NCBI RefSeq assembly: GCF_009938015.1
Contig: NZ_AP021884.1
Location: forward strand, 558,001 to 622,000
Length of the DNA stretch: 64,000 nucleotides
Direction of reading: 5' to 3'
Origin: Sulfuriferula plumbiphila
GTDB taxonomy: Bacteria; Pseudomonadota; Gammaproteobacteria; Burkholderiales; Sulfuriferulaceae
This document shows, piece after piece, positions 1-8,605 of this stretch (position 1 is the first letter of the stretch; each line of letters starts with the position of its first letter). Below the pieces are notes generated by a model, which did no database searches, had not been told where the DNA came from, and worked only from the letters and a program-made list of their open reading frames with translations. The translations under genes and the position numbers were made by a program.

Positions 1-299
1 CCGTGGATGGCGATGCCGCGCACCACCACCATGTCCTGGCGGGTGTCTTCGAAGCCTTCGCCCAGCGCCCCGGCGGGGTCGATGGCGTAGCCGCCAAGCA
101 GGCGTTTTTGCCACAGTTCGCGCACGCGCTGCGCGGTTTTGCCGGTGTGGGTGCTGTCCGGGTTGACCCCGCAGGCCAATAGCAAATCGGTGACGGCCCG
201 CTCGAAGGCGGCCGGGTCGAATTCGCCCTGGCGCGGAATGCCGATGCTGCCTGGGATGGGGTGCCCTGCAGGATCGTGATCGCAGCCATGATCGCTCAT
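1..299 (-). CDS. folE: GTP cyclohydrolase I, N-terminal part (cut by window edge)
   Basis: Only the first 99 codons are present and the frame is open to base 1. The translation contains a stretch reading GYAIDPAGALGEGFEDTRQ and then DMVVVRGIAIHG, which matches the region just before the zinc/active-site CPHHL segment of GTP cyclohydrolase I. The enzyme makes dihydroneopterin triphosphate, the first step of folate/pterin synthesis, in the cytoplasm. The start at 299 is preceded by AAGGGA about six bases upstream. The catalytic Cys and His residues lie outside the window. Family assignment rests on the partial N-terminus only. Confidence 0.8.
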   Translation of the reverse strand, partial: MSDHGCDHDPAGHPIPGSIGIPRQGEFDPAAFERAVTDLLLACGVNPDSTHTGKTAQRVRELWQKRLLGGYAIDPAGALGEGFEDTRQDMVVVRGIAIH

Positions 300-323
300 G
301 ATAAGTCCCTTAAAAAATATTTA

Positions 324-427
324 GCCACAGAGATCACAGAGATGAAACCAATCCGGCCGGTTTTTTTCACCCGCAGGATTTGGCAATGCTTTGATTTTAC
401 TCTTCGCACTCTGTGTTTTCCGTGGCC
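324..427. repeat. Dispersed CCACGGAG-type inverted repeat, copy A
   Basis: The left arm begins GCCACAGAGATCACAGAG and the right arm ends CTCTGTGTTTTCCGTGGC, so the two can pair as an imperfect hairpin with a loop of about 65 bases. It sits between the folE start and the end of the first RND pump gene. The same CCAC(G/A)GAG...CAC(G/A)GAG arm recurs at 22018, 25211 and 37724, which marks a dispersed intergenic repeat family. Confidence 0.6.
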
Positions 428-455
428 GAATAGTGTCTTCAGGATGTTGACCTGT

Positions 456-3400
456 TCAAGGGCGCTTAACGCGAAACCAGGCTGCGTAAAGCGCCGGCAG
501 AAACAGCAGGGTCAACACCGTGGCGATGAACAGGCCTCCCATGATGGCGGTTGCCATGGGCCCGAAAAACACGTCGTCCGACAACGGAATCATCGCCAGG
601 ATGGCCGCCATGGCGGTGAGCATGATCGGGCGAAAACGGCGTACCGCAGCTTCAATAATGGCGTCCCACGGCGTCTGGCCTGCGCGGATGTTGCGTTCAA
701 TCTGGTCGATCAGGATAACCGAATTGCGCATGATCATGCCGGTGAGTGCGAGCGTGCCCAGCATGGCGACAAAGCCGAACGGACGATTGGACAGCAGCAG
801 CGCCAGCGCCACGCCGATCAGCCCGAGCGGTGCTGTCAGCACTACCATTATCACACGCTGGAAGCTCTGCAATTGCAGCATCAGCAGGGTCAGAACCGCC
901 ACCAGAAAAATCGGTAACCCGGCATTGATGGAGGCATTGGCTTTGGCGCTTTCTTCTGTTGCCCCGCCCGTTTCAAGTCGATATCCGAGCGGCAGCGTGG
1001 CGCGAATTTTATCCATCAGTGGTTCAAGCTGGGCGGACACTGTCGGCGCCTGGATATGGCTGTAAATATCGCCCATTACCGTGATGGTGGGTACGCGGTT
1101 GCGCTTCCAGATCAGACTGTCCTCCAGTCCATAGCGCAGCGTGGCAATCTGCGATAGCGGCACCGTGCGCCCGCTGGCCGTGGGCACGTTGAGGCTGGCG
1201 AGCAAGCCGATGTGTTCGCGCTCCAGCGGAGCGCCGCGCAATACCACTTCGATGAGCTGGTCGCGCTCGCGGTAGGTCGTGATATCGGCACCCTGGATGG
1301 CGGTTTGCAAAACCTGCGACAACCCCTGCTGGGTTACTCCCAGCGCCTGTGCGCGGGCCGGGTCCACGTCAAGGAAGATCGCCTTGGAGCGCTCCCCCCA
1401 GTCCATCTGCACGTTGCGCAGATTGGGATTGGCGCGCATGCTGGCGGCCATGCGCCCGGCGATGCTGCGCAAGGTATCGAAATTATCGCCGGAGATGCGG
1501 AACTGCACCGGGAAGCCTACCGGCGGGCCGTTTTCCAGACGCAGCACGCGCCCGCGCAGGGCTGCGAATTCGGCGCTGTCGAGCAAGGCGATGAGCTGGC
1601 TGCGCAAGCGCTCGCGGGCTTCGATGTTTTTGGTGGTGATCACAAACTGGGCAAAGTTAGCTGCCGGGAGCTGCTGGTCCAGCGGCAGATAGAAGCGTGG
1701 CGAGCCGCTGCCGACATAAGCCACATAATTATCCACTCCGGTGTTGTGCTGGTTGAGCCAGCGCTCCAGCCTGACTGCCTGGCGCTGGGTGGCGGCCAGA
1801 GAGCTGCCTTCCGGCAGTTTCAGATCGACCAGCAGCTCCAGCCGGGTGGCGTCAGGGAAGAACTGCTTCTGCACAAACTGGAAGCTGAACACGGCGCCGA
1901 TGAAAACCAGCAGCGTGATCAGGATCACGGTCTTGCGCCGGGTTACGCACCACGTCACCACGCCGCGAAAGTGTTTGTAGAACATCTCGCCCAACGCATG
2001 CTGGCGTGCGCTGACAGCCTGCATCCTGCGCCGCAAGCCGGCAAAATGGCCGGGCTTTGCTTCACCCCGGTGCGGGTTGGGCAAGAGCAGTTTGTAGCCC
2101 AGATAGGGGATCACCACTATCGCAGCCAGCCACGACAGCAGCAATGCAATGGTCACCACCTCGAACAGCGAACGCGTATATTCGCCCACGGTGGATTGCG
2201 CCGTGGCGATCGGCAAAAAACCGGCCGCGGTAACCAGCGTGCCGGTGAGCATGGGAAACGCCGTGGTGGCGTAAGTGGCGCTGGCGGCCTGGATGCGGTC
2301 GAAGCCCTGCTCCATTTTCACCGACATCATCTCCACCGCGATGATGGCGTCGTCCACCAGCAGGCCAAGCGCCAGGATGAGTGCGCCGAGCGATATTTTG
2401 TGCAGGCCGACGTCGAATATGTTCATGAAGAAAAAGGTCGCTGCCAGCACCAGCGGGATGGACAATGCCACCACGGTGCCGGCGCGCAGTCCGAGGCTGA
2501 AAAAACTCACCGCCAGCACGATAATGACGGCCTCCGCCACGGAGCGCTGGAACACGCTGATCGCAGCGCGCACTGCACGCGGCTGGTCGTTCACCCGGTG
2601 CAGCACCAGTCCCGCCGGGAGCTGCATCTCGATGCGGCCGATGTCGGCATCGAGATGCTCGCCCAGCGCGATGATGTCGCCGCCCGCCTGCATGGATACG
2701 CCGATGCCGATTGCCGGGGTGCCTTCAAAGCGCATTTCGGGCTGTGCCGGATCGGCATAGCCGCGCTTGACCTCGGCGATGTCTTTCAGCAGCACGGTAC
2801 GCTTGTCCACGCGGATGGGCAGGTCGCGGATTTGTTCGACGGTCCGGAAACGCCCGCCCGGGCGCAGATAGATGCGGTCGGTTGCGGTCTCGAAGCTGCC
2901 CGCTGCGCTCATCGCGTTCCAGGCCTGCAGCGCAGTGACGATCTCGTTGGCGCTAAACCCCAGATTGGCGAGTTTCTGGTTGGATAGCTCGACGTAAATT
3001 TTTTCGTCCTGCACGCCGATCACGTCCACCTTGGCCACCCCCGGCACACGCAGCAGCTCCTTGCGCAGCTTGTCAGCCGTATCGCGCAGCTGTGCCAGGC
3101 TGAAACCATCCCCGGTCAGCGCAAACACATTGCCGTAGGTTTCGCCAAATTCATCATTAAAAAAAGGGCCGACCACGCCTTGCGGCAGCGTGCGTTGGAT
3201 GTCGCCGACCCGCTTGCGCACCTGGTAGAACATGTCCGGGATAGCGCGCGCGGGGGTCGCATCCTTGCCGGTGACAAAAAGCTGCGTCACGCCGGGGCGG
3301 GAAAAACTTCTTACCGTGTCGATGTGGGGTGATTCCAGCAGCGCCTTTTCGATGGGATTGGCTACCAGTTGTTCCATTTCCTTGGCGGTGGCGCCCGGCC

Positions 3401-3560
3401 AGTAGGCCTGCACCAGCATCACCTTGAAGGTGAACGGCGGGTCTTCCGATTGCCCCAGCTTGCCGTAGGCGAGTACACCCAGAATAGTGAACAGCGCCAT
3501 CAGGTAAAGGACGAAATTGCGGTGCGCCAGTGCCCATTCCGACAGGTTGAATCGGTTCAC
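456..3560 (-). CDS. RND multidrug efflux permease (HAE1/AcrB-like)
   Basis: Inner-membrane proton/drug antiporter of a tripartite efflux system, 1034 residues, the normal length for the family. The N-terminal membrane segment is followed by a large periplasmic domain and the TM4 motif LLVDDAI, with the proton-relay aspartate pair at about residues 403-404. The second half repeats the fold. It starts at GTG 3560, whose GTGA overlaps the stop of the adaptor gene, so the two are translationally coupled. No outer-membrane TolC gene lies in this operon, so a TolC encoded elsewhere is presumably used. Substrate cannot be read from sequence. The upstream TetR gene suggests induction by a small toxic molecule. 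Confidence 0.9.
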   Translation of the reverse strand: MNRFNLSEWALAHRNFVLYLMALFTILGVLAYGKLGQSEDPPFTFKVMLVQAYWPGATAKEMEQLVANPIEKALLESPHIDTVRSFSRPGVTQLFVTGKDATPARAIPDMFYQVRKRVGDIQRTLPQGVVGPFFNDEFGETYGNVFALTGDGFSLAQLRDTADKLRKELLRVPGVAKVDVIGVQDEKIYVELSNQKLANLGFSANEIVTALQAWNAMSAAGSFETATDRIYLRPGGRFRTVEQIRDLPIRVDKRTVLLKDIAEVKRGYADPAQPEMRFEGTPAIGIGVSMQAGGDIIALGEHLDADIGRIEMQLPAGLVLHRVNDQPRAVRAAISVFQRSVAEAVIIVLAVSFFSLGLRAGTVVALSIPLVLAATFFFMNIFDVGLHKISLGALILALGLLVDDAIIAVEMMSVKMEQGFDRIQAASATYATTAFPMLTGTLVTAAGFLPIATAQSTVGEYTRSLFEVVTIALLLSWLAAIVVIPYLGYKLLLPNPHRGEAKPGHFAGLRRRMQAVSARQHALGEMFYKHFRGVVTWCVTRRKTVILITLLVFIGAVFSFQFVQKQFFPDATRLELLVDLKLPEGSSLAATQRQAVRLERWLNQHNTGVDNYVAYVGSGSPRFYLPLDQQLPAANFAQFVITTKNIEARERLRSQLIALLDSAEFAALRGRVLRLENGPPVGFPVQFRISGDNFDTLRSIAGRMAASMRANPNLRNVQMDWGERSKAIFLDVDPARAQALGVTQQGLSQVLQTAIQGADITTYRERDQLIEVVLRGAPLEREHIGLLASLNVPTASGRTVPLSQIATLRYGLEDSLIWKRNRVPTITVMGDIYSHIQAPTVSAQLEPLMDKIRATLPLGYRLETGGATEESAKANASINAGLPIFLVAVLTLLMLQLQSFQRVIMVVLTAPLGLIGVALALLLSNRPFGFVAMLGTLALTGMIMRNSVILIDQIERNIRAGQTPWDAIIEAAVRRFRPIMLTAMAAILAMIPLSDDVFFGPMATAIMGGLFIATVLTLLFLPALYAAWFRVKRP

Positions 3561-4654
3561 AGGCGGCTCCCGGCGCCGACTGGGGAGACGCCGTCATAGG
3601 GTACAGGCTGGATTTTTTGCCCGGCCAGCAGCATGTGTGCACCTGCGGCAATCACCTGGCTGCCTGTGGGTAGCGCGCCGCGCACCAGGATGGCGTTGCT
3701 GCGGTATTGCACTACTTCAACGGGAACCGCGCTGAGCCGATGCCGGGCGTTGACCACCCATACCGCAGGCTGTTGCCGGTGCTGGAACAACGCGCCAGGG
3801 GGCAGGGCGATGCTGGACGCACTGTTGGCCGTACCGGCAAACAGGGTGCTGGCACTCATGCCCAGCTTGACTGCGTCATCGGCGTCCTTGAGGGTGACTT
3901 TCACCAGATAGGTGCGGTTCTCATCGGCTGCGGGGGCGACTTCGCGGATTACGCCGGTATAGGTTTTACCAGGTGCCGACCACAGTTGCACAGGCGCTGG
4001 TGCGCCCACTTTGAGCTGGCGTGCCTGCGCCTCACCCACGCGCACCCGGACTTCCCGGTCGCCCGCGTAAGCTACGCGCAGCACCGGCTGGCCGGCGCTC
4101 ACTACTTGTCCCGCCTCGAAATTGACGGCGGTCACCACCCCTGCCGCATCGGCGGTCAGCGCGGTGTAGCGCGACTGGTTGGTGCTGATATTGAGCTGGG
4201 CACGCATGGCGGCGAGCTTGGCGCGTGCCGTTTTGTCGGCATTGATGCGCGTATCCAGCGCAGCCTGGCTGAGAAATTTCTGCTCCACCAGCTTTTGCGC
4301 ACGCGCCAGCTCGCTGGCGGCATTGGCGACTTCCGATTCTGCCCCGGCCAGCTGCGCGCGTGCCGCGGTGGTGGCAAAGCGCGCGTCCTGCGGGTCGAGC
4401 CGGCCGAGAATCTGGCCCGGTTTGACGGTGCTGCCCAGGTCTACCAGCCGCGCCGTGACCTTGCCGCCGACGCGGAAACCGAGATCTGCTTCGCGGCGCG
4501 CGTGTACCGCGCCGGAATATACCCCGGCCTGGCCGTTGCCGGTTGCGGTCACGGTATATACCAGCGCTGGTTGCAATGGTTCGGGCGGCTGGGTGTGTCT
4601 GCTGCATGCCGACAGGGCGAGCAGTAACAATGGGGTAATGAAAATGGCGCGCAT
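3557..4654 (-). CDS. RND efflux periplasmic adaptor lipoprotein (MFP/HlyD family)
   Basis: Adaptor linking the inner-membrane pump to an outer-membrane channel, 365 residues from the start chosen here. Residues 1-17 form a lipoprotein signal ending LLALSAC, so Cys17 should be lipidated and hold the protein in the inner membrane facing the periplasm. Lipoyl-like half-motifs (DLGFRVGGKV, VKPGQILGRLD) flank an alpha-helical hairpin, followed by beta-barrel segments. The frame stays open to 4684, but a start there would overlap the upstream gene and displace the signal peptide, so ATG 4654 is preferred. Its stop overlaps the pump start. Confidence 0.88.
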   Translation of the reverse strand: MRAIFITPLLLLALSACSRHTQPPEPLQPALVYTVTATGNGQAGVYSGAVHARREADLGFRVGGKVTARLVDLGSTVKPGQILGRLDPQDARFATTAARAQLAGAESEVANAASELARAQKLVEQKFLSQAALDTRINADKTARAKLAAMRAQLNISTNQSRYTALTADAAGVVTAVNFEAGQVVSAGQPVLRVAYAGDREVRVRVGEAQARQLKVGAPAPVQLWSAPGKTYTGVIREVAPAADENRTYLVKVTLKDADDAVKLGMSASTLFAGTANSASSIALPPGALFQHRQQPAVWVVNARHRLSAVPVEVVQYRSNAILVRGALPTGSQVIAAGAHMLLAGQKIQPVPYDGVSPVGAGSRL

Positions 4655-4664
4655 GGCGGTGTCG

Positions 4665-5132
4665 TTAAATCCAGCGCCGCACACGGGCGCAATAGTCGTT
4701 ATAGGACGCGCCGAATTTGGCGCGCAGGTGGGCTTCTTCGTGGGCGATCACGCCATAGCGCACGATGACCCATACCAGCGGTGCGAATACCAGCGGCCAC
4801 AGGCTGCCGATAAGCAGCATCACGCCCAGATAGATCACCACGTCGGCGAGATAAATCGGATTGCGCGAGAATGCAAAAGGCCCGCTGGTAACCAGTTCGG
4901 ATGCACCTTTGTAGGGGTTCACCGTGGTGTGATGGCACCAGATAGTGAACGCCGCCCACAGCATCAGTGCGCCGCCCAGTCCCACGCCGGCCCAGCCCAG
5001 CGTGTGCAGCAGCGGGCTGACGCCAAAGCCCAGCGGGTAGTGATGCTCCAGCCACCAGGACGCGATCAGCCCGACGGCATAAACCAGTGGCGGCGGTGCC
5101 AGGGTACGCGGGCGCCGGATCGGATCAGTCAT
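4665..5132 (-). CDS. Isoprenylcysteine carboxyl methyltransferase-like membrane protein
   Basis: A 155-residue protein with about four membrane segments and the ICMT/PEMT-family signature near its C-terminus: a GPFAFSRNPIYLA motif followed by EEAHLRAKFGASYNDYCARVRRW. This region binds S-adenosylmethionine in characterised relatives. Bacterial members have no agreed substrate. It lies between the TetR gene (4-base gap) and the adaptor gene (10-base gap), so it is probably co-transcribed with the pump. Methylation of a lipid or small hydrophobic compound before export is possible but is inference only. Confidence 0.75.
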   Translation of the reverse strand: MTDPIRRPRTLAPPPLVYAVGLIASWWLEHHYPLGFGVSPLLHTLGWAGVGLGGALMLWAAFTIWCHHTTVNPYKGASELVTSGPFAFSRNPIYLADVVIYLGVMLLIGSLWPLVFAPLVWVIVRYGVIAHEEAHLRAKFGASYNDYCARVRRWI

Positions 5133-5136
5133 GGTG

Positions 5137-5748
5137 TCAGACCTTCAACAGGTTGATATACATAATGAGCTGGCTGCCGCACTGGCGCAGCGTGGCGGCG
5201 GACTGGTGGTTTTTGGCCAGGCTCATGCAGCCTTCCATGCCCGCGATGATAAACAGTGCGGCGGCATCGCAATCCACATCGGCGCGGATTTCACCGTTAT
5301 CCTGTGCGCGTTGCAGTGCATTGACGAATGCGGTCTGCCACACCCCGAGCCAGTGTGCCAGCCGCGCCTGGAAGGCGGGTTCAACGCCGCTCATTTCCTG
5401 CATCAGGTTATTGAACGGACAACCCAGCGCAATCGCGGCATCACAGGCGGAACTCCCGATCTCGTTGAGTATCCGTAGCAGCGCGGCCACCGGTGCCTTG
5501 GCGTTGGCAAGCGGGGTGACGAAGTTGTGCAGGATGTACGCACCAATGACTTCATCCAGCACCGCCAGTCCCAGCGCCCGTTTGTCGGTAAAGTGGTGAT
5601 ACAGGGCGCCCTTGGTGAGCCCCGCCGCTGCCAGAATGTTGGCCAGGCTGGCTGCCTGGTAGCCATTGCGGTGGATTTCAGTGAATGCCGCTTCCAGCAG
5701 GCGTGCACGCGTTACATCGGGTTGGCGAATGAGGGTGGCGGGTTCCAT
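5137..5748 (-). CDS. TetR/AcrR family transcriptional repressor
   Basis: A 203-residue regulator. Residues of about 10-60 form the TetR helix-turn-helix, ending GLTKGALYHHFTDKRALG. The C-terminal half is helical and ligand-binding by family. It is the first gene of the efflux operon and should repress itself and the pump. A GTG at 5775 is an alternative start, but it would place coding sequence through a strong promoter (TTGACA, 16 bases, TATGAT) whose start point falls close to ATG 5748. No ribosome-binding site precedes ATG 5748, which fits a leaderless message. Confidence 0.85.
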   Translation of the reverse strand: MEPATLIRQPDVTRARLLEAAFTEIHRNGYQAASLANILAAAGLTKGALYHHFTDKRALGLAVLDEVIGAYILHNFVTPLANAKAPVAALLRILNEIGSSACDAAIALGCPFNNLMQEMSGVEPAFQARLAHWLGVWQTAFVNALQRAQDNGEIRADVDCDAAALFIIAGMEGCMSLAKNHQSAATLRQCGSQLIMYINLLKV

Positions 5749-5754
5749 GGATGC

Positions 5755-5782
5755 ATCATACCGACCGGTATGCACCTGTCAA
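5755..5782 (-). promoter_or_regulatory. Sigma-70 promoter with embedded TetR-type operator
   Basis: On the minus strand TTGACA (5782-5777) and TATGAT (5760-5755) are separated by 16 bases. A palindrome with perfect arms CATACCG and CGGTATG (5757-5772) fills the spacer and touches the -10 box. It resembles ACCGACCGGT-centred operators of TetR repressors such as NemR. The operator lies at the 3' end of the yjdF-like gene, immediately upstream of the TetR gene. Binding there would block RNA polymerase, giving autoregulation of the efflux operon. Confidence 0.7.
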
Positions 5783-6388
5783 GGCGCGCAGCTGGCGGTC
5801 ATGCAGGCGCGCGAGCCCCAGCTGCCCGAGGATGCTGCCCAGCAGCGCCAGGGCCATGTCTTTTTGCGTGTCCCATACATCGCCCTGGGTGGCGAGAAAG
5901 GCCACGGCATCGCTGCCGCTGGCTTCGGCCACGCCCCATTCAATCAGCTCATAGGTCGCGCTGATGGCCAGGCACACGCACACCACCAGAAAAAACAGCA
6001 TCTTGCCGGGTTGCAACGGCGTGCGCCGCGCCAGGATTTCCCGTGTCAGCAGCGCCGGCACCAGGCCCTGCGCAAAATGCCCGACGCGGTCATAGTGATT
6101 GCGCGCGAGATCAAAGGTGTCGCGCAGCCAGTTGAACGCTGGCATCTCAGCGTAGGTGTAATGTCCGCCCACCATCAGGATGGCGCTGTGCAACGCAATC
6201 AACAGGTACACCAGCGGCGTGAGCGGGAAAGCCTTGCGCGTGGCAATCAGCAGCGGCAGCGCGATCAGCACTGGGGCTACTTCCAGCAGCCAGGTGAAAT
6301 AATCGTGCGGATGAATACCCGACCATGTCAGCACGCCCAGCGTGGCGAACAGCAGTGCGGCTTGCAGCGGCGTCACGGCGGGGTTCAT
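5756..6388 (-). CDS. DUF2238 / YjdF-like inner-membrane protein
   Basis: A 210-residue integral membrane protein with about six hydrophobic segments. A central polar motif YTYAEMP...NHYDRVGHFAQG and the later YELIEWGVA are typical of the DUF2238/YjdF family. Its function is not established. Its ATG at 6388 overlaps the hemW stop by four bases, so it is co-translated with hemW. Its last codons carry the operator and -10 box of the next operon. Confidence 0.75.
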   Translation of the reverse strand: MNPAVTPLQAALLFATLGVLTWSGIHPHDYFTWLLEVAPVLIALPLLIATRKAFPLTPLVYLLIALHSAILMVGGHYTYAEMPAFNWLRDTFDLARNHYDRVGHFAQGLVPALLTREILARRTPLQPGKMLFFLVVCVCLAISATYELIEWGVAEASGSDAVAFLATQGDVWDTQKDMALALLGSILGQLGLARLHDRQLRALTGAYRSV

Positions 6389-7551
6389 GGCAGGAACAGG
6401 CCCAGCAGGTCGTTGAGAAAACGCCGCCCGGTCTGCGTCGGCGCGATGCGCAAATGGTCACGAACGATCAGGCCGCGTCGCTCCCCCTCATCCAGCGCGG
6501 TTTGCGCGGCGGTAATCGGCAGCCCGGTACGCTCGGTGAACAGCGCCGTGTCAAAGCCGCCGGTGAGGCGCAGCGCATTCATCATGAATTCAAACGCCAG
6601 ATCGGCGCGGGCGACGCCATGCTCGCTCTGTACCGGCGTGCCGGCCAGCGCGTGCTCCATATACTCGCGCGGATGCTTGTGGCGCATCTGGCGGAGGATG
6701 CGGTCGTGGAACGACAGTTTGCCGTGTGCCCCCGCGCCGATGCCGAGATAGTCGCCAAACTGCCAGTAATTCAGGTTGTGCCGGCACTGGCGACGCGGCC
6801 GGGCGAAGGCAGAGGTCTCGTAATGCTGATAGCCCGCAGCGGCCAGGGTGGCTTCCACCATCATCTGCATGTCGGCAGACAAGTCATCGTCCGGCAACGG
6901 CGGCGGTGCGGCGTGAAACGGCGTGTTCGGCTCCAGCGTGAGGTGGTAGCATGACAGGTGCGGCGGCGCGTAGTTCAGCGCCGTATCCACATCGCGCTGC
7001 GCCTGCTGCAGGGTTTGCCCCGGCAGTGCGTACATCAAATCGAGATTGAAATTATCGAACGTGGATGCGGCAATCTCCGCCGCGCGATGCGCTTCCTGGG
7101 CGTCATGAATACGCCCCAGTGCGCGCAAGTGGCCGGGGTCGAAACTCTGGATACCCAGTGATAGCCGGTTCACTCCCGCCGCCTTGAAGCCCGCGAATTT
7201 CTCCGCCTCCACCGTGCCGGGGTTGGCTTCCAGCGTGATTTCCGCAAAGTGATCGAGTTTGGTCAGCGTGCGCACCATGCTGAGGATGGCGTCGATCCCC
7301 GCCGCAGAAAACAGGCTGGGCGTGCCGCCGCCGAAGAAGATGGAATGGATGCCGCGTCCCCAGATCAGCGGCAGCGCCGATTCCAGATCGCGCGTGAGCG
7401 CCTCGATATAACGCGCCTCCGGCAACGCATCGCGCGCCGTATGCGAATTGAAGTCGCAATACGGACATTTTTTTACGCACCACGGAATGTGGATATACAG
7501 CGCCAGCGGTGGCAGCGCGATGAGGCGGGATTCAAGCGGCAGAGTAATCAT
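6385..7551 (-). CDS. hemW: HemW-like radical SAM protein (heme chaperone)
   Basis: A 388-residue radical SAM enzyme family member. The N-terminus has IPWCVKKCPYCDFNSH, giving the CxxxCxxC ligands for the [4Fe-4S] cluster, then FFGGGTPSLF and LGIQSFD. The C-terminal HemN/HemW extension is present. These proteins were long annotated as oxygen-independent coproporphyrinogen oxidase, but HemW of this length acts as a heme-binding chaperone. The frame extends upstream to 7620 with further possible starts. ATG 7551 is chosen because family homology begins there. No ribosome-binding site is obvious. Confidence 0.85.
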   Translation of the reverse strand: MITLPLESRLIALPPLALYIHIPWCVKKCPYCDFNSHTARDALPEARYIEALTRDLESALPLIWGRGIHSIFFGGGTPSLFSAAGIDAILSMVRTLTKLDHFAEITLEANPGTVEAEKFAGFKAAGVNRLSLGIQSFDPGHLRALGRIHDAQEAHRAAEIAASTFDNFNLDLMYALPGQTLQQAQRDVDTALNYAPPHLSCYHLTLEPNTPFHAAPPPLPDDDLSADMQMMVEATLAAAGYQHYETSAFARPRRQCRHNLNYWQFGDYLGIGAGAHGKLSFHDRILRQMRHKHPREYMEHALAGTPVQSEHGVARADLAFEFMMNALRLTGGFDTALFTERTGLPITAAQTALDEGERRGLIVRDHLRIAPTQTGRRFLNDLLGLFLP

Positions 7552-7779
7552 GCGCGGGATTGTACCGCCGCTGGGGGAGAAGGCCATGATTGTTGAAAGA
7601 TGGGCATTGCCGACGCTCACGCCATCAACTCATGGGGCATGAAATCAACCCGGAACAAAACTGCTGTCTGTGCGGTGTCGCGCATAGGGGACAGAGGGTA
7701 TACTGCCCTTGCGCTAAGCGCTACATTCAACCCCATGGTCAGGATCAAACTATCCTGGTTGCCTATCTGGAGGTCGCTG

Positions 7780-8514
7780 ATGACCACGCCTCATCACCCA
7801 CGACAAAACCATCTGCTCGCTGCGTTGCCGGATGCCGAATTCGAGCGCTTGCTGCCCCACCTGGGGCTGGTTCCAATGCCGCTCGCCGAAGTGCTGTATG
7901 AGTCCGGCGCGCAGTTGCAATACGTCTACTTCCCTACCAGCGCGATCGTGTCCCTGCAATACGTCATGGAGAATGGCTCATCGGCCGAAATTGCCGGAGT
8001 GGGTAACGAGGGCGTCGTTGGCATTTCGCTATTCATGGGGGGCGACACCACGCCCAGCCGGGCGATTGTGCACACTGCCGGCTATGGCTATCGGCTCAAG
8101 GCGAAGTTGCTGCTGGAGGAATTCAATCGTATCGGGGGGCGCCGCGCCGGGGTATTGCAGCACCTGTTGCTGCGCTACACCCAGGCGCTGATGACACAAA
8201 CGTCGCAGACCGCAGTGTGTAACCGGCACCATTCGGTGGACCAGCAGCTTTGTCGCTGGCTATTGTTGACCCTCGATCGCTTGCCTTCAAATGAGTTGAC
8301 CATCACCCAGGAATTGATTGCCAGCATGCTCGGCGTGCGGCGCGAAGGTGTTACCGAGGCGGCCGGCAAGCTGCAGCGGGATGGCTTGATTCGCTATAGC
8401 CGTGGCCATATCGAGGTGCTTGATCGGGCAGGCCTGGAGAGCCGGGTTTGCGAGTGTTACAGCGTGGTCAAAATAGAAATCAAGCGTCTGCTCACTGACG
8501 TGGCTGCGGTATAG
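7780..8514 (+). CDS. Crp/Fnr family transcriptional regulator
   Basis: A 244-residue protein with an N-terminal cyclic-nucleotide-binding-like beta-roll (residues ~15-125, including YFPTSAIVSLQYVMENG) and a C-terminal winged helix (about 180-230, LTITQELIASMLGVRREGV then KLQRDGLIRYSRGHIEVLD). It lacks the N-terminal cysteines of FNR, so it is not an oxygen sensor of that type. ATG 7780 is preceded by GGAGGT with five-base spacing, which is why the longer open frame from 7600 is not used. It is divergent from hemW and points toward the HD-GYP gene, so a shared signalling role is possible. Confidence 0.82.
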   Translation: MTTPHHPRQNHLLAALPDAEFERLLPHLGLVPMPLAEVLYESGAQLQYVYFPTSAIVSLQYVMENGSSAEIAGVGNEGVVGISLFMGGDTTPSRAIVHTAGYGYRLKAKLLLEEFNRIGGRRAGVLQHLLLRYTQALMTQTSQTAVCNRHHSVDQQLCRWLLLTLDRLPSNELTITQELIASMLGVRREGVTEAAGKLQRDGLIRYSRGHIEVLDRAGLESRVCECYSVVKIEIKRLLTDVAAV

Positions 8515-8605
8515 CCTGTTCAGGTCATTGGTTGGGAGCGGCGCCAGACTGCGTATTTAAACCTGGGCGCTTTCAAGTCGGACGGAACTTGGCCGATAAC
8601 CGTTT

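Noticed and set aside
1212-2987. Long plus-strand open frame of about 590 codons
   Set aside because: It is antisense to the first RND pump gene. The pump frame has clear homology, and the plus frame is His/Gln-rich as expected for an antisense shadow in GC-rich DNA.
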